A stretch of 64,000 nt of DNA from Leishmania infantum JPCM5 (lineage: Eukaryota > Euglenozoa > Kinetoplastea > Trypanosomatida > Trypanosomatidae): the NCBI RefSeq assembly GCF_000002875.2, contig NC_009391.2, positions 528,382-592,381 of the forward strand. Reading direction: 5' to 3'. The position numbers and the translations under genes are program-made. This document shows, piece after piece, positions 9,959 through 19,945 of this stretch. The notes under the pieces were generated by a model, which saw nothing but the letters and a program-made list of their open reading frames with translations, searched no databases and was not told the DNA's origin. Within the stretch, counting starts at the first letter, position 1; each line of letters starts with the position of its first letter.

Positions 9959-10959
9959 GGGACCCTGCTGTGCACTCGGTAGGATCGGTGGGGGGACTAC
10001 CATGGAGTTTCATGTGTATATATATGTAGAGAGAGAGGTGCAACGGACGTGCTCATTATGGCTGTCTGTCCGCCATCATCTCGATCTCGGTCTCTCCGCC
10101 CTGCTCGCTGCATCATCTTCCTCTTGGCGTATTGTTCGTGGTGGTGCGTGCCCCTCTACCTGGCAGCTAACGGAGGCGTGCTTGCACGCGACGAGGGGGG
10201 ATGACGCATGGCGAGAGGAGAGCGCCAAGCACGATGTGTACTCAAGGGCTATGATGGCATACGCGCATACGTGTGGGCGTGCTTGTCTTTGCGTGACTGG
10301 CTGCCGCAATTTCACGTCTCGCGTGCCCTCAAAGCAGGCTCATTACTGCCTCTTGTTCTTCGTTGCCCACCTTTCCTTCCGTAACGCAGACGCGTACCGA
10401 CGCTCGCTCGCTTCTCCAGTTTGAAGTGGGCCGCACACACGAGCGCAGACCACATGTGGGCCGTGTTCACCGCTCCTTCGCCCTCTTGAAGACCTCAGAG
10501 CGCTGTGGCTGCTCATTTGCCTTCCTGCGGAACTCAGCGCCAGCACAGCCCTTGTGTGGCGCTCTGCCCCGCTCTGCGCCAAGTTAGCTCTCTCTTCTCC
10601 CCTCTCCCCTCTCCTCTCCTCTACGACTTCTCCGTGCGCATTTCGGCAGTACTTGAATCCCTCTGTCCCCCCCCCCGCCCCACACCTCAACGTGGGTGGT
10701 AGCCTCCGAGACTTCCTTCAAGTCTCGTTGGTGCCTTTTTTTTCTTCGATTCCGGTGCGGCTCTTCTTGCTGCCGGCGTCAGCGCCCGTTCTTGCCCTTG
10801 CTCTCCCTCTGTGCCCGTACGAGTAAGCAGGCCATTCGCTTCGATCCTCCCCGCACGCATCTCACGTGCGTCGGTGCTGCCACTGTTGTTCCCCTGCGGC
10901 TTCTTCCTGTACTTATCGATCTCTCGTAGGCCACGCCGAGCACACCCTCGTTACCAGCG
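9959..10959. other. Intergenic region
   Basis: No gene is supported. C/T tracts occur at about 10580-10640 and a T run at about 10737-10750. The latter two are plausible splice signals for the P5A ATPase mRNA. Confidence 0.55.
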
Positions 10960-13900
10960 ATGCCGACCGAGAACATCGTTGGGAACACCATGATCCGGCA
11001 GCTCCGGCTCCTGCGGCGCCGTGAGTGGTACACCTGGATCACTGTGTGGCCCTTCACGGTGCTCTACGTCGTCTCCGTCGTCCTCTACCTCTACCCCGAG
11101 CTCGTCTGGGACCGTGTGACGTACCTGGTGCATCAGACGTACATCGACTTCTTTCACGCCATCTGCTTTCCCATTTTCGTCTTCCTTCACTCCTTCCTCT
11201 CCCTCTTCACGATTTGGTCCGTGCGGTTTCGCGCTCGCATCATTTATCGACCTGTGGCGATGGAGCAGCTAACAGAGGCGACGGATGCCCTGGTGGAGAC
11301 GCACCTGCACAAGGGCGAGTCGGAGATCGTGCCGCTGCACCAGGAGGGTGAAGACGGTCAGCCGCCGTGTTTTGTGTTCCAGCAGCGTAAGTGGAAGCTG
11401 GACGGGCGTGAAGGTATCTTCGTGAAGCCGCGCTTCCCCACGAAGCACAGCTTCTCCTACTATATTCACTGGGAGGGCCTCGACAAGGAGGCGGACCGCA
11501 CGAAGCAGGTGGACACGTACGGGCTCAACAAGATGGAGGTGGTCATCCCCGAGTTCCAGGACCTCTTCGTCGACCATGCCCTCTCCCCGTTCTTCGTGTT
11601 TCAAATGTTTTGCGTGCTGCTCTGGTGCCTCGACGAGTACTGGTACTACTCCCTCTTCACCGGCTTCATGATGGTGGGCATGGAGTGCACGACGGTCTAC
11701 CAGCGCATCCGCAACATGCGCACGCTCCGCGACATGGCGGAGGTGCCAGTACGCGACATCGACGTCATGCGTGGCGGCAAGCGCGTCACGATCAAGACCG
11801 ACGCCCTGTTGCCGCTGGATATCATCGTGGTGCCGAGCAACGCCCCGTGCCCGGTTGACGCGTTGCTGGTGAAAGGCACTGCAGTGGTGAACGAGGCGAC
11901 TCTGACAGGCGAGTCGACGCCGCAGCTTAAGGAAGCGCCGGATGACGTGGATGTAGCCCTCAGCGTCAAGAAGCACGCGCGGCACATGCTGTTCTCCGGC
12001 ACGCAGATTCTGCTGAGCAACGGCCCTCACGAGACCTCCGAGGAGGGCGCGCACAGCCGCGACAGGAGCAAGGCACTCGCCGTCGTGCTGAAGACGGGCT
12101 TCGAGACGAAGCAAGGCAAGCTGCTGCGTACCATCCTGCACAGCCAGGGCCGGGTCAGCGAGAACAGCGGCGAGGCCTTTGGTTTCATTGGCGTGCTCGT
12201 GGTCTTCGCGCTGGCAGCCAGCGGCTACCTGCTGAAGCGTGGTCTCGCAGATCCGCACCGCAGCCGGTGGAAGCTCTTCCTGTCCTGCGTGCAGATCATC
12301 ACTTCCGTGGTGCCGCCGGAGCTTCCGATGGAGCTGTCGCTGGCCGTCAACACGACTCTGCTTGCGCTGACGAAGCTGCAGGTGTTCTGCACGGAGCCGT
12401 TCCGCATCCCGTACGCTGGAAAAGTAGACACGTGCTGCTTCGACAAGACCGGCACTCTCACCACGGACGAGATGCTCTTCGGCGGTGTGGACATGATTGA
12501 TGGCAAGGGGCTGCTGAACAAACTCAAGGCGATTCCGAAGTACTCGGAGATGGTGCTGGCCACGTGCCACTCCCTCGTCTACCTCGACGAAGAGACGCTG
12601 GCCGGAGATGAGATGGAGAAGGCCGCCATCACCGCCCTGGGCTACCGCATCGACAGCGAGGACAACATTCTCTACGACCCCAAACCGGCCAGGGATGAGG
12701 ACAAGGAGGGGCAGGCGAAGGCCAAGAAAGGGACCGCGGCGCCGCAGAAGATGTACAAGGTTCTCCTGCGCTTTCCTTTCCTCGCCACGCTGCGCCGCAT
12801 GGCCTGCGTCGTCTCCGCCTCAGATGGCAAGTACATCGTCGCCAAGGGCTCGCCGGAGTCCATCGCTGCCCTGTGCGAGTCTCTCCCCGAAGACTGCCTG
12901 AAAATCGCCGAGGAGACGGCGGCCAAGGGGTACCGCGTCATCGCCCTTGCGTATCGCTCGCTGACAGATGCGGAGCGGGCGTCGAAGGAGACCATTCTTG
13001 CGCTGCGCCGCGAGAACGTCGAGAAGGGGCTGCGGTTCGCCGGTCTCGCTGTGTATGTTTGCCCGCTAAAGAAGGACGCCAAGGAGACGATCGAAAATTT
13101 GGAAGGTGGCAGCCACCGCTGTGTCATCATCACCGGCGACAGCGTGCAGACGGCTATCTCGGTCGGCAAGGACGTGTCGATGCTGTTGTGCAAACGCCAG
13201 CTGGTGGCGAAGGACGCGGCAGGTGGCGGAGTAGAGTGGGTGGACTCGGTGTCGAGCGTCGTGCAGCCGGGGACGTCCCAGGACATCATCGCCAACACTT
13301 TTCAACGCAGCCGTCGCAAGCTGGCGCCGCGCGAAAACGAGTGGGACCTCTGCGTGAACGCGGAGACGATCAGCCCTGAGTCGATGCAGCACATCGTAGA
13401 GACGTACAACGAGCATGTCACCATCTGGGCTCGCTGCGCTCCGACGCAGAAGGAGGAAATCGTCACAGACCTCAAGAAGAAGAACCACATCGTCATGATG
13501 GCCGGCGACGGCACGAACGACGTTGGTGCGCTCAAGCAGGCACATGCCGGCATTGCCGTGCTGAACTCGGCCTCTGTCGCTCCCAAGGCGGAGAACAAGG
13601 AGCTGGTGGTTGGCCCGCAGCCGCACAACGAGCCGGATGTGCCGGCCGATCTGAAGGTGCCGCCGAATTTCAAGTTCACCGTCGTGCCTCCCGAACCGCC
13701 GGTGGGGACGCCGTTCATGCAGATGATGAGGTGGAAGATGCTGGAGGCGAAGCGCAAGGTGGAGATCAAGCAGATCACGGCGTGGAACAAACAGTTGAAG
13801 GAGGCGGAAAAGGCCAAGGCAGACAAGAAGGCGGCCGCGCCGCCACCGCCGTTGAATGGCACCGGCGACTCGGACTTCCTGATGGAGTCCCTCTTCAACT

Positions 13901-14694
13901 CGGATGACGAGAATATGGGCGGCCCGCCGATGATCAAGCTTGGCGACGCGTCCATCGCGGCGCCGTTCACGTGCCGCTCCAAAGCGCTCACCTCCGTGTG
14001 CGACATCATCCGGCTTGGCCGCACGACGCTTGTGACGACGCACATGATGTACAAGATCCTCGCCCTGAACTGCCTTACGCAGGCGTACTCCATGTCGGTG
14101 CTGCACTGCGCTGGCGTGAAGTTTGGCGAGAAGCAGATGATCTTGGCCGGCATCATCTTGTCTGTGTGCTTTCTCTTCATGTCTCGCAGCAAGCCGCTGA
14201 CGCACCTGTGCCGCCAGCGGCCTGTCACGAAAGTGTTCCACCCGTACATGATCTGCACAGTCTTCTTCCAGTTTGCGCTGCACCTATACTGCATGATGAA
14301 GACGTCGTGGATGGTGGCGGAGGTGGACGCGGCGACCATGAGTGACATGAGGAAGAACTACCAGGATGTCGAGTTCAAGCCGACGCTGCTGAACTCCACC
14401 ATGTTCCTCCTTACCACCCTCATCTCCGGCGTCACGTTCGCGGTGAACTACCGCGGCGAGCCATTCATGCAGGGCATACGCAAAAACCGCCCCATGCTCA
14501 TTGCCCTCATCATCCTCGGCTTCGTCGTCTTCTGCTTCGCCTCCGAGGCGAGCCCGGAGTTCAACGAGGAGTTCGAAATCACCGCCTTTCCCACCGAGGA
14601 GTTCCGCACGCGCTTCACGCAGCTCCTCTTGCTCGACGCCGTGGGCTGCTTTGTGATTGAGAAGGCTTCTCTGATGCTCTTCACGGACTACTGA
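10960..14694 (+). CDS. P5A-type ATPase (SPF1/ATP13A1-like, ER transmembrane helix dislocase)
   Basis: This 1244-residue P-type ATPase has all core motifs: TGES at residues 316-319 (actuator), DKTGT with the phosphorylated Asp495, KGSPES in the nucleotide-binding domain, and AGDGTND with Asp850. The membrane motif PPELPMELS (from residue 452) is diagnostic of the P5A subfamily, rather than ion pumps or P5B. The C-terminal DASIAAPFTCRS and GRTTLVTTHMMYKILALN also match P5A. A charged, Pro-rich insertion (about 870-985) between the hinge and the C-terminal membrane helices is typical of the family. P5A enzymes sit in the ER and extract misinserted or mistargeted membrane helices. Older annotations would call it a cation-transporting ATPase. 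Complete and unbroken. Confidence 0.96.
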   Translation: MPTENIVGNTMIRQLRLLRRREWYTWITVWPFTVLYVVSVVLYLYPELVWDRVTYLVHQTYIDFFHAICFPIFVFLHSFLSLFTIWSVRFRARIIYRPVAMEQLTEATDALVETHLHKGESEIVPLHQEGEDGQPPCFVFQQRKWKLDGREGIFVKPRFPTKHSFSYYIHWEGLDKEADRTKQVDTYGLNKMEVVIPEFQDLFVDHALSPFFVFQMFCVLLWCLDEYWYYSLFTGFMMVGMECTTVYQRIRNMRTLRDMAEVPVRDIDVMRGGKRVTIKTDALLPLDIIVVPSNAPCPVDALLVKGTAVVNEATLTGESTPQLKEAPDDVDVALSVKKHARHMLFSGTQILLSNGPHETSEEGAHSRDRSKALAVVLKTGFETKQGKLLRTILHSQGRVSENSGEAFGFIGVLVVFALAASGYLLKRGLADPHRSRWKLFLSCVQIITSVVPPELPMELSLAVNTTLLALTKLQVFCTEPFRIPYAGKVDTCCFDKTGTLTTDEMLFGGVDMIDGKGLLNKLKAIPKYSEMVLATCHSLVYLDEETLAGDEMEKAAITALGYRIDSEDNILYDPKPARDEDKEGQAKAKKGTAAPQKMYKVLLRFPFLATLRRMACVVSASDGKYIVAKGSPESIAALCESLPEDCLKIAEETAAKGYRVIALAYRSLTDAERASKETILALRRENVEKGLRFAGLAVYVCPLKKDAKETIENLEGGSHRCVIITGDSVQTAISVGKDVSMLLCKRQLVAKDAAGGGVEWVDSVSSVVQPGTSQDIIANTFQRSRRKLAPRENEWDLCVNAETISPESMQHIVETYNEHVTIWARCAPTQKEEIVTDLKKKNHIVMMAGDGTNDVGALKQAHAGIAVLNSASVAPKAENKELVVGPQPHNEPDVPADLKVPPNFKFTVVPPEPPVGTPFMQMMRWKMLEAKRKVEIKQITAWNKQLKEAEKAKADKKAAAPPPPLNGTGDSDFLMESLFNSDDENMGGPPMIKLGDASIAAPFTCRSKALTSVCDIIRLGRTTLVTTHMMYKILALNCLTQAYSMSVLHCAGVKFGEKQMILAGIILSVCFLFMSRSKPLTHLCRQRPVTKVFHPYMICTVFFQFALHLYCMMKTSWMVAEVDAATMSDMRKNYQDVEFKPTLLNSTMFLLTTLISGVTFAVNYRGEPFMQGIRKNRPMLIALIILGFVVFCFASEASPEFNEEFEITAFPTEEFRTRFTQLLLLDAVGCFVIEKASLMLFTDY

Positions 14695-15083
14695 GCAGTG
14701 AGGGATCCACCACACGATGCCAGGGTGTTGTGGCTGGCAGAGAAAGGAAAGGCGAATGGGGGTAGGCTTCTGCAGTGGATGTTGTGCGGAGTACTCGAGC
14801 GGTGGATAGGTAAGTTCGGGCTCGCAATTCGGAGAGCTTCACGCTGCAGTGGCCGGTGCAACACAGGTCGTCGCAGAGGTTGCGGTCACACGAGTAGTGC
14901 AGTCCGTCGCCTCCACCCACCCTTCCCTCTCCTTGTAAGAGGCTCTCTGTGAGCGCCTTACTCGCTGTGCTGAGTGGATTCGGAACACGTGCATGGATGG
15001 ATCGATCGGTGGCTCTTCTACTTGAGTTCGTGCTGTTTCTCTCTTTCTCCTTGCGCGGTTCTGCGTGTCTGCGTCTCCGTAAG

Positions 15084-15115
<32 letters not shown>

Positions 15116-16582
15116 GGGTTCTCGATGCGGCGTGCGGAGGCACACCGACATAGGCATTCAAAGACGCGCCACTGTATGCCTTGCTTTCCGGGCACGCCTG
15201 TGGGCCCGCGTGCGTCATCGCGCCCCTCCTCACCTTTTTCATATCTCATTCTGTGGTTGTATCGGTTTTTGATCTGTGGTCGTCTGCTGCTCGCCTGGAG
15301 GTGTGCGTGTATGTGGTGTGTGATGGCCTCTCTCTCTCCTCCTCCTCTGGTGATTGAATGGGTGCGCGTGCGTGCGCCAGTGACGTTGTGTTTTGAGGCG
15401 CTCGCGCCTCGCTTCTCGTTGCTTGACGGTTGCGGAGGGGGGGGGGGGAGTAGGCTTCGCTTTAAGTGTGGTTGTGGTGGTGCTGCGCCATCTGCGTATG
15501 TGGGGGGCGTGAGGGGGGGGGGCGGGGTGTGATGATGGCGACAAGGGATATGGGCAGCGCCATATAATGGGGGATCGAGCGGACATCCTTACTGGTGTCC
15601 TCTCTGTCTTCCCGCTCGTTCATCACTCAGTGCCTCTACAACTGCTACTTTCTCGCGCTTTCTCTCTTTCCCTCGTCGTCATTGCCAGCTGCGGCACTAT
15701 CTTTAGGTCGGTGTTGACCGCTGCCTCGCTGTCTATGGTTGTTCTCTTCGGTGTTGTGTCTCTGTGGTGTAACTCATCTTAATACTGTAACCTACTCCGG
15801 CGCTCTTCTACTCGCTTGCCGCGCGTCTGCGCGTGCAAGAGCTATGCGTGACGCGTGCGCCAAAGAGAGTCGGAGGGAGTGACACACCGCCTCCATCGTC
15901 CCCGGCTGCGCCCGTCCCCCACTTCTTTTTTTTTCGCGCGTGCGTGGCTTGGAAAGTCCCCGTGGCGAAGCGCACAGATCGTTGGAGAAACATTCGCACT
16001 CAACGCACGCACGCGTGCAGGGCGCACAGCGTCTCTGTCGGTAGACCTGCATCGTCGAGGCGCCCTCCGTGCGTGGGGACAGTATAGCCGTTTGCGTGTG
16101 TGTTGGTCGTGATCGAGATTCGCTTTCAAACGTGGGGTGACAAGGGATGGTGCTGACCGGCATGGACTCGGTCGTCTCTCCGGTCCTCTAGCCCCCACCC
16201 CCTTCCTCTCCACTCTCTCCTTCCCTCTCGCGTCGCATTTCATGCTCTCGTTCTCTTTTTGGCGCGCCTCAGCCATGCGCTCCACAGAACGTGCTTGCGC
16301 ACGCCTGTCGCACGAGACGTGGCCGACGCTCCTGATTACATCATCCCAACAAGCGCGTTCTCTACTTCTGTCTGTCCTTGGCCTTGCCTATTCCCTCGCT
16401 TTCTTGCCGTTGTACACCCAGCGCACGTGGTTCCTGCGGTGCCGCGTGTCACGCTCGGCGAACTTGCACGCGCGCTGCACACAACCGCGCAGCCTCGTAA
16501 CGCATCCCGTGGCGTGCCCGCTCTCTAGAGAGCGCTGCCTCTCCTTTTCTCGTTTGGTACGCGTAGTGTGAGCCCCACGATC
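14695..16582. other. Long intergenic region with (GT)n and poly-G tracts
   Basis: No gene is supported in these 1.9 kb. A (GT)n tract lies at about 15083-15116. G runs occur at about 15437-15447 and 15514-15523. Pyrimidine-rich stretches at about 15600-15700 and 16190-16260 may serve splicing of the DPY-30 gene. Open frames here are in unrelated overlapping phases with low-complexity translations. Confidence 0.55.
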
Positions 16583-16933
16583 ATGTCATCGCCTACAGCG
16601 ACGCCTGCAGCGACGCCGATAGCGAACGCCGGAGAGGAGCGCCCGCCATTGGCGGCACCAGTCCCCACCGAAGACGGCCTTCTGCCTGCGGCGGCGGCCA
16701 CGAATGCCGTCGCCAATGACAACGACCTCACCACCCTCTCCACTCAGGTCTACCTGGAGCGCACGGTGCTGGGGGTGCTGGCGCTTGCTCTGGAGGACGT
16801 GTGCCGAGTGCGACCACCGAATCCCGTAGACTACCTCGGCAGCTATCTTCTCCGTAGATCGACCGCGAACAACACCGTCGAGGTGTCCTACGAGGACACC
16901 GTTCCCAAGGCCGTACCGACTACCGACGAGTGA
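16583..16933 (+). CDS. DPY-30 motif protein
   Basis: This 116-residue protein starts at the ATG at 16583. An Ala/Pro-rich N-terminus (residues 1-48) precedes a DPY-30 motif at about residues 52-98: QVYLERTVLGVLALALEDV followed by RPPNPVDYLGSYLL. DPY-30 motifs form a dimeric two-helix bundle that docks onto an amphipathic helix of partner proteins. They occur in Set1/MLL methyltransferase complexes, and also in axonemal radial-spoke and adenylate-kinase proteins. Family membership is clear. Whether the role is nuclear or flagellar cannot be decided from sequence. Confidence 0.88.
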   Translation: MSSPTATPAATPIANAGEERPPLAAPVPTEDGLLPAAAATNAVANDNDLTTLSTQVYLERTVLGVLALALEDVCRVRPPNPVDYLGSYLLRRSTANNTVEVSYEDTVPKAVPTTDE

Positions 16934-17848
16934 GGTGGTCGTGAGGCGTGGCGGAGGGGGTGGCGTGTCTTCCGTCCCGTGTACGTCTACCGGTGGCGGT
17001 GTCGTCCTCTTGGATGCTTCACTGAGGGCACCTTCCCCTCTGCTTTCTTTTGCGCTCACTGAGCCGCGACTGCCGCTCTGCTCGCCGCGGCGTGCGACCG
17101 CCCATGAAAGCCGAGATGCAGCGGTGGGCTTAGGGTGCAGGGCGGACGAAGGGGTTTGTGCTTCCCTTCTTGCTTGTAGGGACGCGAGCTTGGCGTGCAC
17201 GCTTTTGAGGATAACGATGTACACTGACTTTCCAAACTGGAAGGGCGAGGCAGAGAGAGAGGCCTGAAAAGCGGACCACGAAGGGTCAAGGAGAGGGGTG
17301 AAGATGCGCTCGACGTGGTGGTATAACATGCCTCGCTCACGACCTCCTCGGCTCTCAGCTTTCCCGCATGCGTGTGTTGTTTTTCTTCGCTCTCCTGGCC
17401 TCGACTCCGTTTTGGGCGATGCCGCGAGCTACGAAACGATGCGCAGGATAACGACACTCGCTGCACGCGTAATGCCACGGGAACAGATTCATGCTGCACG
17501 CATACCCACCGCAAGATACGCGGTGGGGCTGTCCACTGACAACACGTTTGCTTGTGGCGATCTCTCCCCGCACCCCGTACTCCGCCCCCCACCGAGCGCG
17601 TGCTAACCGGCACGCACGCGCTCCCTCTGTCATTCTCCTGTTTCGACTCTTTTCCCTCTTATAAACACACACACACACACGTATGCGCATGCACAGGCCT
17701 CTGTATACATCCCTGTTATCCCTCGCCTTTCTCTTGCTTCGGTCGCCTGCCTTGCTCGCCCCGTCTCCCTTTTATCCGTTCGGTGCCGGCGCCACGTAGG
17801 CCCAGGCACACGCGGACATACGCACGTGCAACTTGATCGTGTGCAACC
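16934..17848. other. Intergenic region
   Basis: No gene is seen. A (CA)n run lies at about 17666-17680. The C/T-rich stretch at about 17700-17790 is the likely pyrimidine tract for the lipoate ligase gene. Confidence 0.55.
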
Positions 17849-19393
17849 ATGTGGCAGACTGTCGTGCAGCGATATCGACTCCAGCCCACGTCCCTCGCAA
17901 CCTTCCTAGAGTCAAACTGCATGGTAGCTAAGCCGCCCACGGCGGCGCTGCATAGCGGCTCGAACCTTGTCGTCGCTGAAACCAACAGCCTCAGCATCTT
18001 CGAAAATCTAGCGGCGGAAGAGTCGCTCATTCGCGGTCTTTCGCTCGACACGAAGCAGCGTCTACTCCTCTTCTACGTCAACCGCCCTTGCGTCGTGGTA
18101 GGACGCAACCAGAACATCTTTCAGGAGGTGTCGCTGCGACGGGCGGCGGCCGACGGCGTTTGCCTGGCGCGCCGCGCCTCTGGCGGCGGCGCCGTTTTCC
18201 ACGACGAGGGCAACCTCTGCTTCTCTTTTCTTACCCACCGCACTTGCTATGCTCCAGAGAAGACGATCCAGCTGGTGCGCCTCGGGCTCTGTGCAAGCTA
18301 CGCAATCGACCCGGCACGATTGACCACGACAGGGCGGCACGACCTGTTCCTGGACGGCAGGAAGATCACGGGGTCTGCCATGCGGGTGCAGCGTGACATT
18401 GCGTACCACCACTGCACACTGCTCGTGGACACCACACACGCATCGGTCAGTCGCTACCTTCGCCCAGAAGGGGACTACGTGGCATTCGAGACGTCGTCGG
18501 TGGGCTCGGTGCGAAGCCCTGTCACCTCACTCGCCGAGTCGGGCTGCATCGCTGGTGGGCCGGGCGCCGTGGCGGCACTCAAGAGAAACATGGCAGACTT
18601 TTTCCTAGCGGAGGGCGACCGCGTGCTGGATGCAGCGACGCCGTGGGAGCTTGACGCGGTGAAGCTGCGGCAGAGCTTCGCCACCTCGCGACACCGCTGC
18701 GAGAACGCGCCTCTCTTTGCCCTGGACGTTGTGGGAGCTGTTGCGGCCGATATGCCCTTCTTCGAGGGAGAGGGCAGGCGGCCGACCCGCGGTGACGCCG
18801 CCACCCTTGGCGAGGCGGTTCGCAAGACAGCGTCGAAGGACTGGGCCTACGCGATGCCGTCGTTTACATCCACGGTGCTCCTCAGCGGCAGCGAACTGCG
18901 GCGGCGCCTGAAAACGCTTTCTATGTGGCAGGACGTCGCATCGCTATGCTCCCTTGCGGAGGAGGAGTTGCTGGCGGTGCTGCAGCGGTGCGTCCTTGAG
19001 GGCTCGGAAGGCCTCGAGGAGGTGGCGGCGGGAACCGAAGCCGGATTGCACCTGATCACCACAGTCGAGCATCGTCTCGTCACGTCCGTTGTCGTGAGAC
19101 GCGCGGCGTCCACGACATCCACAGCTAGCGCTGTGGCGCCATCGAGTGGGAGCTCTGGAGGGTGGGTACAGAGGTGCCTTTCCGCTTTACTGGTCGGCCA
19201 ACCTTGTGATGCCGCCGTCGAGGGCCTGGAGCGTACTGGCGACACCACGGCAGTGATGCAGGGCCTGGTGCACGAGGCAGGGTCACTCTGCCTCGATCTG
19301 CCCGACTTAGCCGGCGACGCGGCGCTGCTGATGGTGACCCGAGTGCTGCTGGATGTGTGGCGAGACAAAAATGTGTTCGACATCGCGACCTAA
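17849..19393 (+). CDS. Lipoate-protein ligase (LplA family)
   Basis: This 514-residue protein belongs to the biotin/lipoate protein ligase fold. It should activate lipoate with ATP and attach it to E2 subunits and glycine-cleavage H protein in the mitochondrion. Key signatures are ENLAAEESLI near the start of the domain, the lipoate-binding loop RRASGGGAVFHD (residues 108-119), and GRKITGSAMR with the probable catalytic Lys172. YHHCTLLVD follows. The C-terminal half (about 330-514) corresponds to the accessory domain but is longer than in bacterial LplA. The N-terminus (MWQTVVQRYRLQPTSLATF) could be a mitochondrial targeting signal. Confidence 0.94.
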   Translation: MWQTVVQRYRLQPTSLATFLESNCMVAKPPTAALHSGSNLVVAETNSLSIFENLAAEESLIRGLSLDTKQRLLLFYVNRPCVVVGRNQNIFQEVSLRRAAADGVCLARRASGGGAVFHDEGNLCFSFLTHRTCYAPEKTIQLVRLGLCASYAIDPARLTTTGRHDLFLDGRKITGSAMRVQRDIAYHHCTLLVDTTHASVSRYLRPEGDYVAFETSSVGSVRSPVTSLAESGCIAGGPGAVAALKRNMADFFLAEGDRVLDAATPWELDAVKLRQSFATSRHRCENAPLFALDVVGAVAADMPFFEGEGRRPTRGDAATLGEAVRKTASKDWAYAMPSFTSTVLLSGSELRRRLKTLSMWQDVASLCSLAEEELLAVLQRCVLEGSEGLEEVAAGTEAGLHLITTVEHRLVTSVVVRRAASTTSTASAVAPSSGSSGGWVQRCLSALLVGQPCDAAVEGLERTGDTTAVMQGLVHEAGSLCLDLPDLAGDAALLMVTRVLLDVWRDKNVFDIAT

Positions 19394-19945
19394 TCCATGG
19401 ACCCTTCGCGTCGCCGGGGGGTGCGCGAGGGAGTGTACGGGAGCTGTGGCTCACAGATACAAAGTCGAAGAGATAAACACGACGGCGTAGTTGCTTGGCT
19501 CAGAGGTGACCTGGCCACGCCCGTGAACCGTGCCTACGGAGCAGCGGAAGAGAGCATCGGTGCCGCGCAGCCCCTTTTCGCGTTCTCCACTCCAGTTCCT
19601 ACCGAAGCCGTCTTCGCCATTGTTGCCGACGTCGGCAGCACAACATTCACACCCTGTGCGTCACTGACTCGCATGCGCCGGTCCTCCCTCTACGTCTCCC
19701 CCCACTACCCCCTTCGCTCTCGTCCAACTGTCGGTGTGCCGGCGCTGTGCTCACGCCTATGCATCTGCGTCTTTTGGCGGCCTGATGCTACTGGACACTT
19801 GAATGCATCACCATCAGCTTGTATCGTTGCGGCAACGACTGCCGTACAAGGGGGGCCCCATCTCCCACACACACACACACACACGCACATTCACACTCAC
19901 ACAGAGTCAACTCCTCCCCCTACGCTTTTTCCGAGCTCTGCGCTC
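19394..19945. other. Intergenic region with an uninterrupted frame into the next gene
   Basis: These 552 bases contain C/T-rich stretches and a (CA)n tract at about 19867-19886, then CCCCCTACGCTTTTTCCGAG before the next start. The frame of the downstream gene happens to be open back to an ATG at 19397, four bases past the ligase stop codon. That is too close to leave room for a spliced leader acceptor, so the region is read as UTR. Confidence 0.6.

Noticed and set aside
11269..14348. Long minus-strand ORFs opposite the P5A ATPase (348-433 codons)
   Set aside because: These are shadows of a GC-rich coding region. The sense strand has all P-type ATPase motifs in one frame.
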